From positions 159,346 through 223,345 of the forward strand of contig JAUJPD010000002.1 in NCBI GenBank assembly GCA_030447315.1: 64,000 nt of DNA, read 5' to 3'. This DNA is from Actinomycetota bacterium (GTDB lineage Bacteria > Actinomycetota > CADDZG01 > WHSQ01). A program made the position numbers and the translations under genes. The notes below the pieces were generated by a model. That model was not told where the DNA came from, did no database searches, and saw only the letters and a list, made by a program, of their open reading frames with translations. Positions within the stretch are counted from its first letter, which is position 1. The number at the start of each line of letters is the position of its first letter. Of the stretch, positions 1 to 7,661 are shown one piece after another.

Positions 1-507
1 TACGGCCACCTGCTGCTGGCCACCGGCAACAAGTCGGAGCTGGCGTGTGGTTACGCGACCTTGTACGGAGACATGGCCGGCGGATTCGCTTTGCTCAAAG
101 ACGTCTTCAAGACCGAGGTCTACGAGCTATGTCGATACCGCAACGCGCTGTCGCCGGTGATCCCCGAGAACATCCTGAGCAAAGCTCCTTCGGCCGAGCT
201 TCGTCCCCACCAGAAGGACTCCGACTCGCTCCCGCCCTACGACGTACTGGATCCGATCCTGGAGGCTTACATCGAAAGCGACCTCGGCATCGCGGACATA
301 GAAGCTAGAGGTTTCGATCGTCAGACGGTTGAGAAGGTGGTGGCTCTGGTGGACCGGGCCGAGTACAAACGCCGACAGGCTCCGCCCGGACCAAAGGTCA
401 CGGCCAAAGCCTTCGGGAGGGATCGCCGGCTGCCCATCAGCAACCGCTGGCGCGAGGGCGACAACGAGCCCCTGCCCTCCAGGTCGGTTGGCAAAGAGGG
501 TCTCTAG
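1..507 (+). CDS. nadE: NAD+ synthetase, C-terminal part (cut by window edge)
   Basis: Reading frame 1 is open from the first base to a TAG at 505-507 and gives the last ~168 residues of an ammonia/glutamine-dependent NAD+ synthetase, which amidates nicotinic acid adenine dinucleotide with ATP. Visible family marks are the [14 protein letters not shown] stretch near the edge, the [14 protein letters not shown] segment and the basic tail with [11 protein letters not shown]. The catalytic N-terminal part, including any glutaminase domain, lies outside the window, so the glutamine- versus ammonia-dependent form cannot be told. Next gene starts 16 bases downstream. Confidence 0.93.
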   Translation, partial: YGHLLLATGNKSELACGYATLYGDMAGGFALLKDVFKTEVYELCRYRNALSPVIPENILSKAPSAELRPHQKDSDSLPPYDVLDPILEAYIESDLGIADIEARGFDRQTVEKVVALVDRAEYKRRQAPPGPKVTAKAFGRDRRLPISNRWREGDNEPLPSRSVGKEGL

Positions 508-523
508 TAGGCAACATGGACCT

Positions 524-1213
524 ATGGCCTGGACCGTAGCTCTCGTCTCCGATCAAGTCGAAGACGTCCGCGACCTGCTTCCTTCGTTCCCGCTCGGGCC
601 GTACCGGCTGATCCAGGTTCCCCTCAAAGAGACGGGGGCCGAAGAGCTTGTCCCCATCCACCCAGAGATCATCCTCGTGGATGGCACCGGAGACATCCCG
701 GGGGCCGAGGAGGTCACCCGCCGGCTCGCGGTCGCGTGGGAGATCGGTCTACCGCCGATCATCGTGATCGTCGACCAAGAGGGTGTGTCTCGGTTCCGCT
801 TCGAGGTCGGGATCGACGACTTCCTGGTCACCACCGCGTCCGTGGGAGAGATATCGGCTCGTTTAGCGCTCGTTTTCGCACGAAGCGGCCACGGCGATGA
901 AGAAACGGTTCTGAAGGTGGGCGACCTCACCGTCAACCCGGACAACTATCAGGTCTATGTCAGGGGCCGCCCTCTCGACCTGACTTACAAGGAATTCGAG
1001 CTACTCAAGTTTCTCGCGCAGCGACCGGGCCGCGTCTGCGACCGGGATATGTTGCTGCGCGAGGTGTGGGGCTACGACTACTACGGCGGAAGCCGCACCG
1101 TCGACGTCCACATCAGACGGCTACGCGCCAAACTCGGTGTCGAACACGAGGCGCTGATCGAAACCATCCGCAACGTGGGTTACCGGATCGCGTCACGCCC
1201 CCGGGAGCGCTGA
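524..1213 (+). CDS. Winged-helix response regulator, OmpR/PhoB type with atypical receiver
   Basis: 229 residues from ATG 524, the first good start after nadE; longer in-frame extensions run back into nadE and are unlikely. The C-terminal ~100 residues are a clear Trans_reg_C winged helix (LTYKEFELLKFLAQRPGR, then SRTVDVHIRRLRAKLG and a closing RNVGYRI). The N-terminal ~120 residues have receiver-like length and one acidic position after a beta strand (EIILVDGTGD), but the acidic pair expected near the N-terminus is not evident. This architecture resembles GlnR-like orphan regulators of Actinobacteria that act without a partner kinase. No histidine kinase is adjacent. Target genes are unknown. 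Confidence 0.85.
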   Translation: MAWTVALVSDQVEDVRDLLPSFPLGPYRLIQVPLKETGAEELVPIHPEIILVDGTGDIPGAEEVTRRLAVAWEIGLPPIIVIVDQEGVSRFRFEVGIDDFLVTTASVGEISARLALVFARSGHGDEETVLKVGDLTVNPDNYQVYVRGRPLDLTYKEFELLKFLAQRPGRVCDRDMLLREVWGYDYYGGSRTVDVHIRRLRAKLGVEHEALIETIRNVGYRIASRPRER

Positions 1214-1216
1214 ACC

Positions 1217-1531
1217 TTGTCGATGGTCGCAGCGGTAGCCGCCTTCTTTCTTCTGGAGGGAACCGTACGCATCGTCGTCATCACCGCTCTGCTGCTGACC
1301 GACGTCGTCGAGATCGCGCTCTGGCTGAGGTGGCGCAACAGGCGGTCCATGGTGGGCAGCGAAGGGATGGTGGGAAAGACGGGTACGGCGTTGACCGATG
1401 TGGATCCCGAGGGCCGCGTCAAGGTCATGGGACAGATCTGGAAGGCCTGGTGCCCCCAGGGCATCGAAGCCGGTGAGGCGCTCGAGGTGATCGGCGTAGA
1501 AGGTCTGCGGCTGCACGTCGCGCGCAGGTAG
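1217..1531 (+). CDS. NfeD-like membrane protein with OB-fold tail
   Basis: 104 residues from TTG 1217 (ATG 1223 is an equally possible start), 3 bases after the regulator. One hydrophobic segment covers about residues 3-35 (two short helices are possible), followed by a basic stretch and an NfeD C-terminal OB-fold pattern: VGKTGTALTDVDPEGRVKV, then a Trp-Ala-like WKAW and a final GEALEVIGVEGLRLHV. Family members sit in the membrane and often partner with SPFH/stomatin proteins or membrane proteases; neither is visible here. Role in this organism is not known. Confidence 0.75.
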   Translation: MSMVAAVAAFFLLEGTVRIVVITALLLTDVVEIALWLRWRNRRSMVGSEGMVGKTGTALTDVDPEGRVKVMGQIWKAWCPQGIEAGEALEVIGVEGLRLHVARR

Positions 1532-1541
1532 CCTGACCCCA

Positions 1542-1612
1542 GGGCCCCTAGCTCATCTGGTAGAGCTCCGGACTTTTAATCCGGCGGGCAGGGTTCGAGT
1601 CCCTGGGGCCCT
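1542..1612 (+). tRNA. tRNA-Lys (anticodon TTT)
   Basis: Cloverleaf with acceptor GGGCCCC (1542-1548) pairing GGGGCCC (1605-1611), D arm GCTC/GAGC, anticodon stem CCGGA/TCCGG around loop CTTTTAA, giving anticodon TTT. No encoded CCA. The T stem is only 4 bp if the acceptor keeps 7 bp; a 5-bp T stem would borrow G1605 from the acceptor. The gene is two bases shorter than the usual 73. The repeat cluster begins 14 bases downstream. Confidence 0.88.
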
Positions 1613-1625
1613 GACGCAATGTCGT

Positions 1626-1759
1626 GTTCCGCCTGATGCTGGACATTCCGGCTCCACCTGATCGTTGACACAGTTCCGGCTGATGGTTGACACCAGTTCC
1701 GCCTGATCTTTGACAGGTGTTCCAGGGTGATGTTTGACAGTTCCGGCTGATCTTTGACA
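1626..1759 (+). repeat. Six ~20-bp direct repeats, probable insertion-sequence end
   Basis: Six imperfect copies of a unit close to GTTCCGGCTGATCTTTGACA lie at 1626-1645, 1651-1670, 1673-1692, 1696-1715, 1719-1739 and 1740-1759, so units are nearly contiguous with gaps of 0-5 bases. Read on the minus strand the unit is TGTCAAAGATCAGCCGGAAC. Multiple short repeats of this kind occur at the ends of IS21-type elements where transposase binds (family knowledge). No transposase or istB-type ATPase is encoded nearby, so this would be a solo end. Confidence 0.55.
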
Positions 1760-1883
1760 CTTCGTCATCTCCTGATTCCGAGGGTTGTCGGACCGGGAGG
1801 TGGACAGGTGCTGGTGGAGCTAAGCGTTGATCGGGCCCACTGTTAGTCTCGAGAGCCCTCCGCCCATGACCTGGACTTCGACG

Positions 1884-1917
1884 CCACTTAAGGCTCCAGA
1901 GGGAGGGCTTTAAGTGG
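1884..1917. other. Imperfect inverted repeat in the 1613-1940 gene-free stretch
   Basis: CCACTTAA at 1884 is mirrored by TTAAGTGG ending at 1917, with AGAGCCCTCC / GGAGGGCT also near-complementary around 1852-1908. It lies between the six-repeat cluster and the end of the broken nuclease gene. It may be an element boundary or a terminator for the minus-strand nuclease gene, whose stop is at 1941; there is no T tract in either direction. Nothing else is recognisable between 1760 and 1883. Confidence 0.3.
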
Positions 1918-1940
1918 TTTATAGCTCTTGAATCAGAGAA

Positions 1941-3534
1941 TCAGCGAAGCTTGGCGGATGCCGTGTTCGAGGCCGCGCCGACGTTTCCGGCCTTGTCAAC
2001 GGCTTGGACGTAGTACCAGTACGTGGTGCCCTTGGTTACGCCCGTATCCCGGTAGGAGGTAACTCCGGGATCCACCTTCGCATAGCTCACAGAAGGATCC
2101 TGATGCCGTCAAGCTGCGATAGATCTCGTAGCGGGCCCAAGCCCGCTGCCACCGGCGTCCGAAGACGCCGTCCAAGCCAGATCGATCCGCCCCTTCGCAC
2201 TCTTAGCAGTAAGCCCGCTCGGAGCCGTAGGAGCCACTGTGTCTGCACCGGTAGTAGCCAGCCATCGCGGTGGCCGACGGAGGGGAATCCCCGGCAGCAT
2301 TCGTCGCTATGACCCTGTAGTGATAGGTGGTGCTGGGGTCAGTCCGCCATCGCTATGGGTGATGCGTCCGCCGCAGTTGTTGCTAGCTGTGTCCACGATG
2401 TCCCGTCGACCGACCGCTCGATCTTGTAACCCGTCTCGTTCGTCACATCGCTCCAGTCGACCCTCACGCCTGTAGAGGAGGTTGCCGTCGCCGTGACGTT
2501 GGCAGGAGCATCAGGAGCGGGAGAGGGACTGGGCGCCGAAGGATCCATGTCCACCAAGGCCCAGGTGAAGCGATGATCCGGGTACTTGCAATCGGCAGTC
2601 GTGCACCCGATCAGCCCTGCTACATCTTGATCGGCCCATCCGGGATGATCGGCATGAGCCTCTATAGGTTTCATGGTGTCGCTGACGAAGATGTAGTCGA
2701 TCCGGTTCCGCCGATAACTCGTGGTCCCATTACACAACGTCGAGGTGCCGCTCCATTCATGCGTCCACTCATGGAACATCGTCTGTCCCGTTTCGCGATG
2801 ATGCCTACGCACCGAGTCGATGTACTTGCGAGTCGACGCTTGAGAACGCCGTCATCGTCGCGTACCAGTCCTGATCACCAGAGGTTTCATCCCGGTCGCA
2901 CTCGCGCTCGAGCGTCATCGCTCGGCGGTTGAAATCTCCGACGACGGAGCCACTGGTGTCCTGCGCGGCTATGCGTTTGCGCACCTCGAGCGCGTTCTGT
3001 CCTCTACAGTCGCTTGAGGCGTAACTCTTACTGAAGTGAACCCCAGCCAACGTGACCGTCTTTCCGCTGGCGATCTCCGTCAGGTTGACCAGTTGGTACC
3101 GCCGTGTCGAGTCACAGACGTCCGCTGCTTGTCGAGCGGGCCGTCATGGAGGCCTCATTGACGAGAACCTTCGCCTTGACGTCGTCGGTTGTCGCTCCAA
3201 CGATGGCGTAGCTCGCAACGGCCGGTGAGAACAGCTCGTTGAGTTGGTTGGCCAAGCTCGTGAGAGTGGAGACGGGAATCTCGTTGACGACGATAGCGTC
3301 GCGCGTAGTAGCTGCCGTCGAGGGTTGTCGTCGGCCTCTCTCCAGGTGCATGGACCAGCGCCGTCAGCCGCCCCTCGCTGGGAGAGTAGATGCGAGCCGC
3401 GTTCACCGTCACGACAGTGATCTGGCCGGACGGAGAGGAAAGTTCCACGGGCACCGCGAAGATGCTGCCGGGTAGACGGCGAGCGAGAGAACCTGTAAAG
3501 CCAGCAAAGCGAGCGCGAGGGTGATCTTCCTCAA
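1941..3534 (-). pseudogene. Broken secreted endonuclease/exonuclease/phosphatase-fold protein with FN3 repeats
   Basis: Pieces of one gene lie in successive frames on the minus strand. From the 5' side: a signal peptide from TTG 3534 (basic start, then LALALLALQVLSLAV and a Pro-Ala-Ala end); an N-terminal domain; a segment with VVGDFNRR (the GDFN motif of the EEP superfamily); a segment with RIDYIFVSD and DHRFTW (C-terminal EEP active-site motifs); then at least two fibronectin type III domains rich in Thr/Ala, the last ending at a TGA at 1941-1943. Catalytic GDFN, D-Y-I-F and D-H positions are all present, so a recently intact extracellular nuclease or phosphoesterase is inferred. At least five frame changes are needed to read it. 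It sits beside the insertion-sequence-like repeats and may be truly decayed, but frameshifts elsewhere in the window make sequence error possible too. Confidence 0.7.
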
Positions 3535-3687
3535 GACGAGCCTCCATGCGAACTGTGGCGATTTCGAACAGGTTGTCCGATTTCGGCCGCTATCTCCATA
3601 GTCCATTAGGACCATTTCCGCCCATAGACCAGCCCGGTTTCCACCCGAAGTTGTTGCACTCGAGGGAGTGGCGAGGATCCTGACTTT

Positions 3688-4434
3688 CTAGCTACCTGCC
3701 GGAGCGCGGGGGTGAAGTGTGAAACGCACGGATGGTTCGACCAGCACGGAGAACGGATCAGAGAACTCCGAGGGATAGAGCACTTCCATACGCTCCCAGA
3801 AATCGAAGCGGCCCTCTATAAGTCGGCCCGACCAGGGGTCCATGTGCCGGTGCTCAATCGGCCCGTACGTGACTCCTCCGAAGGGGGGCCGGGCGAACCC
3901 GTGGAGGCGGTAGGTGATGAACTGAGCATGTTCGTTCCCACTGACGAAGGGCCCCTTCGCTTCGGGAACCTCGGTCGCCTCGATATGGAAGTACAGCTCC
4001 TGATCCGATGTCCGGGCCCGGGACCTATAAGACCTGTAGCCGCTGTCGTCCATGTCTGTCGTCACGTCGAAGTCCGCCAGGTGGGAGTTGGCGGCGACGA
4101 GGAACTGTCCGGCAAGAGACAGCCTGGTGCTCACATAGGTCCCGAAGAAGTAGGCCCCCCGCCGGTCCCGGTGCGTGACGTAGGTCCGGAACGTACTCTG
4201 ATCGAAGTCGTGCGCGGGGTAGCGGGCGGAGGACCAGTGGATCTGGCGGTTGCAGAAAGTGCTGGACGAGATGAATGCCATCTCCTCGCCGGAGTCGGAC
4301 TCGTACGTCTCGAGCTCGAACCGCTGCGGAACGTGGGGATATAGACGGTGAGCTGGGATCGCGTGCGTGATCAGCGCGAAGTTCTGCACATCGACCTGAG
4401 CGGTCGTCAGTCGATCCAGCGCGGTCGGCGTCAC
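3688..4434 (-). CDS. DUF2071 (YqjF-like) family protein
   Basis: 248 residues from GTG 4434, chosen because it overlaps the TGA of the upstream small membrane gene (GTGA), which suggests translational coupling; a longer frame to 4506 would run through that gene. The sequence matches DUF2071, an acetoacetate decarboxylase-like fold: an N-terminal LITHAIPAHRLYPHVP motif, then YFFGTYVSTRLSLAG and the aromatic-rich C-terminal half with PWSGRLIEGRF. Biochemical function of the family is not established. Soluble, no signal peptide. Confidence 0.72.
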   Translation of the reverse strand: MTPTALDRLTTAQVDVQNFALITHAIPAHRLYPHVPQRFELETYESDSGEEMAFISSSTFCNRQIHWSSARYPAHDFDQSTFRTYVTHRDRRGAYFFGTYVSTRLSLAGQFLVAANSHLADFDVTTDMDDSGYRSYRSRARTSDQELYFHIEATEVPEAKGPFVSGNEHAQFITYRLHGFARPPFGGVTYGPIEHRHMDPWSGRLIEGRFDFWERMEVLYPSEFSDPFSVLVEPSVRFTLHPRAPAGS

Positions 4435-4538
4435 CTCACCAGCGCATTGAGTAGCAACGTCCCCAGTACGGACGCGATGATCGAGAACACGATCATCATC
4501 AGGCAACCCAGCCCACCGCCTAGGGGTCGAACTTCCAT
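4431..4538 (-). CDS. 35-residue membrane protein
   Basis: Short frame from ATG 4538, with an AGG about 9 bases upstream; ATG 4553 would add five residues but has no visible ribosome site. It begins MEVRPLGGGLGCL and then has one hydrophobic helix (MMIVFSIIASVLGTLLL) ending NALVR. Its stop overlaps the DUF2071 start by 4 bases, which argues that it is translated. Function unknown; single-span microproteins of this type are hard to assign by homology. Confidence 0.55.
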   Translation of the reverse strand: MEVRPLGGGLGCLMMIVFSIIASVLGTLLLNALVR

Positions 4539-4575
4539 GTTGCCGAACCTCATGCCGCTATGTGGCGAGCGAGGA

Positions 4576-4875
4576 TCAGCGGTCCGCCTCGGAGCCCTCG
4601 AGCTTGTGGCGAGGCCCGAACGATCCTCCGGCAAGGCCGCCGAAGGTCGCCCCCCCAAACGCGAAGGAAACGACTCCTATAACGATTCCAAGGGTCCCTT
4701 GGAAGAAGATCGCTCCGACAATCAGCCCGAGGATGGCTCCAACGACGACGCCGACGACGATGCCGGCGAGGCTGCCGCGCGCCTGGGTCTTGGAAGCAAC
4801 GACCCCGGGTCCTCCGGTGAAACCCTCGGCCTCTTCCTCTAGCTCCTTCTTAGCTCGCTCCCGAGCGTCGCTCAT
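4576..4875 (-). CDS. Small glycine-zipper membrane protein
   Basis: 99 residues. A charged N-terminus (MSDARERAKKELEEE) is followed by two hydrophobic glycine-rich segments (about residues 36-58 and 60-83) with repeated GxxxG spacing (GVVVGAILGLIVGAI, FGGATFGGLAGG) and a short polar tail. This pattern is seen in glycine-zipper and general-stress-type inner-membrane proteins. A GGAGG-like site precedes ATG 4875. Upstream on the same strand lie the small acidic gene and the STAS gene, so the five minus-strand genes from 5495 to 3688 could form one unit. No specific function can be assigned. Confidence 0.65.
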   Translation of the reverse strand: MSDARERAKKELEEEAEGFTGGPGVVASKTQARGSLAGIVVGVVVGAILGLIVGAIFFQGTLGIVIGVVSFAFGGATFGGLAGGSFGPRHKLEGSEADR

Positions 4876-4905
4876 GTCATGCCTCCTGTTTCTAGACCGG
4901 GACGA

Positions 4906-5040
4906 TCAATAGCTTGGGGGGTCACTCGCAGGGAACGACTCTTCAGACTGTTCGTCCACCTCGTCGTTTTACGTGGGGGGGGCTTCGTTCGGTTCGGTCG
5001 GTTCGGGTTCGGACTCGTGACCGGGCTGCTCTTCTTTCAT
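4906..5040 (-). pseudogene. Small acidic protein with in-frame TAA (EESFPASDPPS tail)
   Basis: ATG 5040 overlaps the TGA of the STAS gene (ATGA), a strong sign of a real start. The frame reads 23 acidic, Pro/Glu-rich residues (MKEEQPGHESEPEP...) to a TAA at 4969-4971. Beyond it, in the same frame, are 20 more residues ending DEQSEESFPASDPPSY and a TGA at 4906-4908. That tail is a recurrent C-terminal signature of short acidic bacterial proteins of unknown function. So the gene is either split by one nonsense codon, or the short peptide is the product, or two compensating sequence errors surround a run of eight C/G bases at 4975-4982. Confidence 0.5.
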
Positions 5041-5495
5041 CTATCGGTTCCTCGCGTCATCCCGTCTAGATCGTCTTCGGTGTCTCCTGCGGCGGCGATC
5101 TCCAGCATCGCTGCGGTTGCCTCAGAGCCTAAAGCCGCGTAGGTGCGTAATGCTCGCTGCAACGACGTGTGGATCGAGACCCCGTCGTCGATTATGCCCA
5201 GCCACCACAGGCCCACGAGGTCGAGGATCCTGCGGACGTGAGAGCTGAAACGTAGGTCCAGATCTACGCCCGCCTCTTTACAGACGATCGCGGAGTCCAC
5301 AAGGGCGGTGATCCCGGCCGAGGTCAATAGGCTCACGCAAGAACAGTCCACAACGACCCTGGGCGCGGACCTTTGGACCGCGGATCGAACCGCGTGACGC
5401 AGGTGCTCGGCAGGGAGCAGGTCCAGGATCCCGCTGCAACAGATGACGCTGCGGTCTGCATGGTGATCGAGGGACAGCGAGAAGTCCTCGCGCAT
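5037..5495 (-). CDS. STAS-domain protein, anti-sigma factor antagonist-like
   Basis: 152 residues from ATG 5495; a longer frame upstream is only a shadow of galE. Residues ~8-105 match a STAS fold: a strand with SVICCSGILDLL, a central VVVDCSCVSLLTSAGITAL (the region that carries the phosphorylated Ser in SpoIIAA/RsbV; here TSAG replaces the usual DSSG), and a DLDLRFSSHVRRILDL helix like the usual LxLxxxxxxVxxxLxxxG. An acidic tail follows. It would bind an anti-sigma or STAS-domain partner, but no RsbW-type kinase is nearby. The stop overlaps the next small gene by 4 bases. Confidence 0.75.
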   Translation of the reverse strand: MREDFSLSLDHHADRSVICCSGILDLLPAEHLRHAVRSAVQRSAPRVVVDCSCVSLLTSAGITALVDSAIVCKEAGVDLDLRFSSHVRRILDLVGLWWLGIIDDGVSIHTSLQRALRTYAALGSEATAAMLEIAAAGDTEDDLDGMTRGTDR

Positions 5496-5626
5496 CACAG
5501 TCAACTCTTTCTTGAAGGAGCTTCGGGCCTCGGTGAACGCACCGATCCCCCGGCTGCTGGGACGAGGCTGGTCACTCAACCGATGGACAGGTACCCGAAC
5601 CAAGAGGAGGTGAAACTCCACGCCGC

Positions 5627-6658
5627 TTAGGTGGCGGAGTCGTACCCGTGGGGATTCGAGCTTTGCCAACGCCATGCGTCGGAGCAGATGTCGTCCAGAT
5701 CTCGGGTGGCCTTCCATCCCAACAGCTCGCGCGCCCGCGTCGGATCCGCAAAGACCTCCGCGGCGTCTCCCGCCCGGCGATCCACGATCTGATAAGGGAT
5801 CTGCTTTCCGGTGGCCTTCTCGGCCGCCTGCACCATCTCGAGAACGGAATATCCGCGCCCGGTGCCTAGGTTGACCGCAACACATCCCTCCACGTTCTCC
5901 AGCGCGTCCAGCGCAGCGACGTGGCCTTGTGCTAGGTCGACCACGTGGATGTAGTCGCGGACCCCGGTTCCATCTGGGGTCGGATAGTCGTCACCGAACA
6001 CGTTCAGGACCTCGCGGCGCCCCACCGCCACCTGCATGATGAAAGGCATGAGGTTGTTGGGGATCCCACTCGGGTCCTCCCCGATCCGGCCGCTGGGATG
6101 CGCTCCCACGGGATTGAAATAGCGCAGTAGCACGATCCGCCACGGGCTGCCCTCGACGGGAGCCGCGGCGACATCCCGACAGATCTCTTCGATGAAGAGC
6201 TTGGTCCGCCCGTACGGGTTCAGCGCATGAAGCCGGGCCGTCTCGGCGATCGGGACCTCGTCGGGTTGTCCATAGACCGTAGCGCTGGAGGAGAAGACCA
6301 GATCCTTCACCCCGGACGCGGCCATGCATGCAAGGAGGTTGAGGGTCCCGATGAGATTGTTGCGGTGATACCGCAACGGGATCTCGGTCGACTCGCCGAC
6401 CGCTTTCAGCCCAGCGAAATGGATCACGGAGTCGAACGCGTGGCGGGCGAAGACCTCTCTTACAGCAGCCTCATCGACCAGGTCGATCTGATGGAACTCC
6501 AGGGTTGCGTCGGTCAGCTCCTGCACCCTGGTCAGCGCTTGTTCCGAGCTGTTGTCGAGGTTGTCGATCACTACCAGCTCGTGTCCGTCCTGCAAGAGCT
6601 CGACGCACGTATGGCTGCCGATGTAACCGGCACCGCCGGTGACGAGGATCTTTCCCAT
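5627..6658 (-). CDS. galE: UDP-glucose 4-epimerase
   Basis: 343 residues from ATG 6658 (a GGGAA sits just upstream; in-frame ATGs at 6670 and 6676 are possible). Extended short-chain dehydrogenase: NAD-binding [10 protein letters not shown] at the N-terminus, DNLDNSS, catalytic SSSATVYG and NPYGRTK (Ser and YxxxK), [13 protein letters not shown], then [14 protein letters not shown]. Full family length. It interconverts UDP-glucose and UDP-galactose in the cytoplasm, supplying galactose for cell-wall polysaccharide. Transcribed toward the STAS gene with a 131-base gap. Confidence 0.93.
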   Translation of the reverse strand: MGKILVTGGAGYIGSHTCVELLQDGHELVVIDNLDNSSEQALTRVQELTDATLEFHQIDLVDEAAVREVFARHAFDSVIHFAGLKAVGESTEIPLRYHRNNLIGTLNLLACMAASGVKDLVFSSSATVYGQPDEVPIAETARLHALNPYGRTKLFIEEICRDVAAAPVEGSPWRIVLLRYFNPVGAHPSGRIGEDPSGIPNNLMPFIMQVAVGRREVLNVFGDDYPTPDGTGVRDYIHVVDLAQGHVAALDALENVEGCVAVNLGTGRGYSVLEMVQAAEKATGKQIPYQIVDRRAGDAAEVFADPTRARELLGWKATRDLDDICSDAWRWQSSNPHGYDSAT

Positions 6659-6748
6659 GTTTCCCAGCATAGCCATTCAGCCTTCGTCACCGCACTCCCC
6701 GCGGAACCCTCAACCGCCCCTATATAAAGAGGAGCCGTCACCGGATGG

Positions 6749-7384
6749 ATGAGAAAGGGTGGAGCGGTGGGAGCGATCGAGATAGACCCCGCGTCCCTGG
6801 CCCCCAGAGAGGCTTATCACCTGCTTACCGCGCTGGTGGTCCCTCGCCCGATCGCGTGGGTCTCGACCCTTTCGAGGTCCGGCATACGCAACATCGCGCC
6901 GCACAGCTACTTCAACGCGATCTCCAGCAATCCATTGATCGTCCACTACACCTCGACGGGCGTAAAGGACTCGCTCGTGAATGCGCGCGACACCGGTGAG
7001 TTCGTCGTCAATATCGTCAGTCGGGATCTCGTCCAAGAGATGAACTTCACCGCGACCAATTTTCCTCCTGAAGAAGACGAGTTCGCGTGGGCTCATCTTC
7101 AGGACGCTCCCTCGAAAACGGTGGCGCCACCACGGGTCGCCGCGGCTCCGGCGGCCTTCGAATGTCGCGTGGTGCAGATAGTCGACCTCGGGAACGGCAG
7201 CATGGTCTTCGGTGAAGTCTCCTCGATCGTGATCAAAGAAGAGGTCATGCGCGAGGGCCGGGTCGACCCCGAGCTCCTGGCGCCGATCGGAAGGTTGGGA
7301 GGATCCACTTACACCGATGCCGCGCGAGCCCTGTTCGACGTGAAGCGACTGAGGTGGGACGACGTCAAGAAGGAGCCGACCTAG
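6749..7384 (+). CDS. Flavin reductase-like (FMN-binding split barrel) protein
   Basis: 211 residues from ATG 6749; GTG 6767, with GGTGGAG just upstream, is an alternative that drops six residues. Flavin reductase domain: PREAYHLLTALVVPRPIAWV, then GIRNIAPHSYFNAISSNPL and a Gly-Glu-Phe-Val-Val-Asn strand, with FGEVSSIVI later. Members bind FMN and reduce flavins or act as oxygenase partners; the substrate is not deducible. First gene of a likely operon with the zinc-ribbon and mycothiol-enzyme genes. Confidence 0.82.
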   Translation: MRKGGAVGAIEIDPASLAPREAYHLLTALVVPRPIAWVSTLSRSGIRNIAPHSYFNAISSNPLIVHYTSTGVKDSLVNARDTGEFVVNIVSRDLVQEMNFTATNFPPEEDEFAWAHLQDAPSKTVAPPRVAAAPAAFECRVVQIVDLGNGSMVFGEVSSIVIKEEVMREGRVDPELLAPIGRLGGSTYTDAARALFDVKRLRWDDVKKEPT

Positions 7385-7394
7385 AGGAGGTCTT

Positions 7395-7661
7395 GTGGAC
7401 GAAGAAGACGAGCAGGGTGAATCCACCGCCGGCGATACCGAAGGGGAGAACAAGCGACCGGATGACACTCTGGCGAAGGAGAAGAAGTGTCCGGAGTGCG
7501 GAGCTCCCGTCGACGACGTGAGGGCGACCTGCATGGATTGCGGCTACGAATACAAAGACGAGGACCATGAAGATCTAAACGCCGGTGGCGATTTCGTAGC
7601 CGGAAGCCAGATCGACGAAGAAGGAAACGAGATGCCCGACCAGAAACCGGAGGAAGGATGA
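7395..7661 (+). CDS. Small acidic zinc-ribbon protein
   Basis: 88 residues from GTG 7395, preceded by AGGAGG at 7384-7389. Highly acidic, with one zinc ribbon in the middle (KKCPECGAPVDDVRATCMDCG: CxxC-x11-CxxC, about residues 32-49). No membrane segment. Its last codons overlap the following ATG (ATGA), so it is translationally coupled to the MDMPI gene. Function unknown. Confidence 0.72.
   Translation: MDEEDEQGESTAGDTEGENKRPDDTLAKEKKCPECGAPVDDVRATCMDCGYEYKDEDHEDLNAGGDFVAGSQIDEEGNEMPDQKPEEG

Noticed and set aside
1626-1759. CRISPR array
   Set aside because: Gaps between the repeats are 0-5 bases, so there are no spacers, and no cas genes are present.
4879-5142. Plus-strand 87-residue hydrophobic-looking frame
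   Set aside because: Antisense to the small acidic gene and the STAS gene; repeats of Phe/Gly arise from reading the Glu/Pro codons backwards.
5496-5885. N-terminal extension of the STAS protein to 282 residues
   Set aside because: The added part overlaps galE in another frame and is Arg/Gly-rich without domain; the STAS domain starts after ATG 5495.
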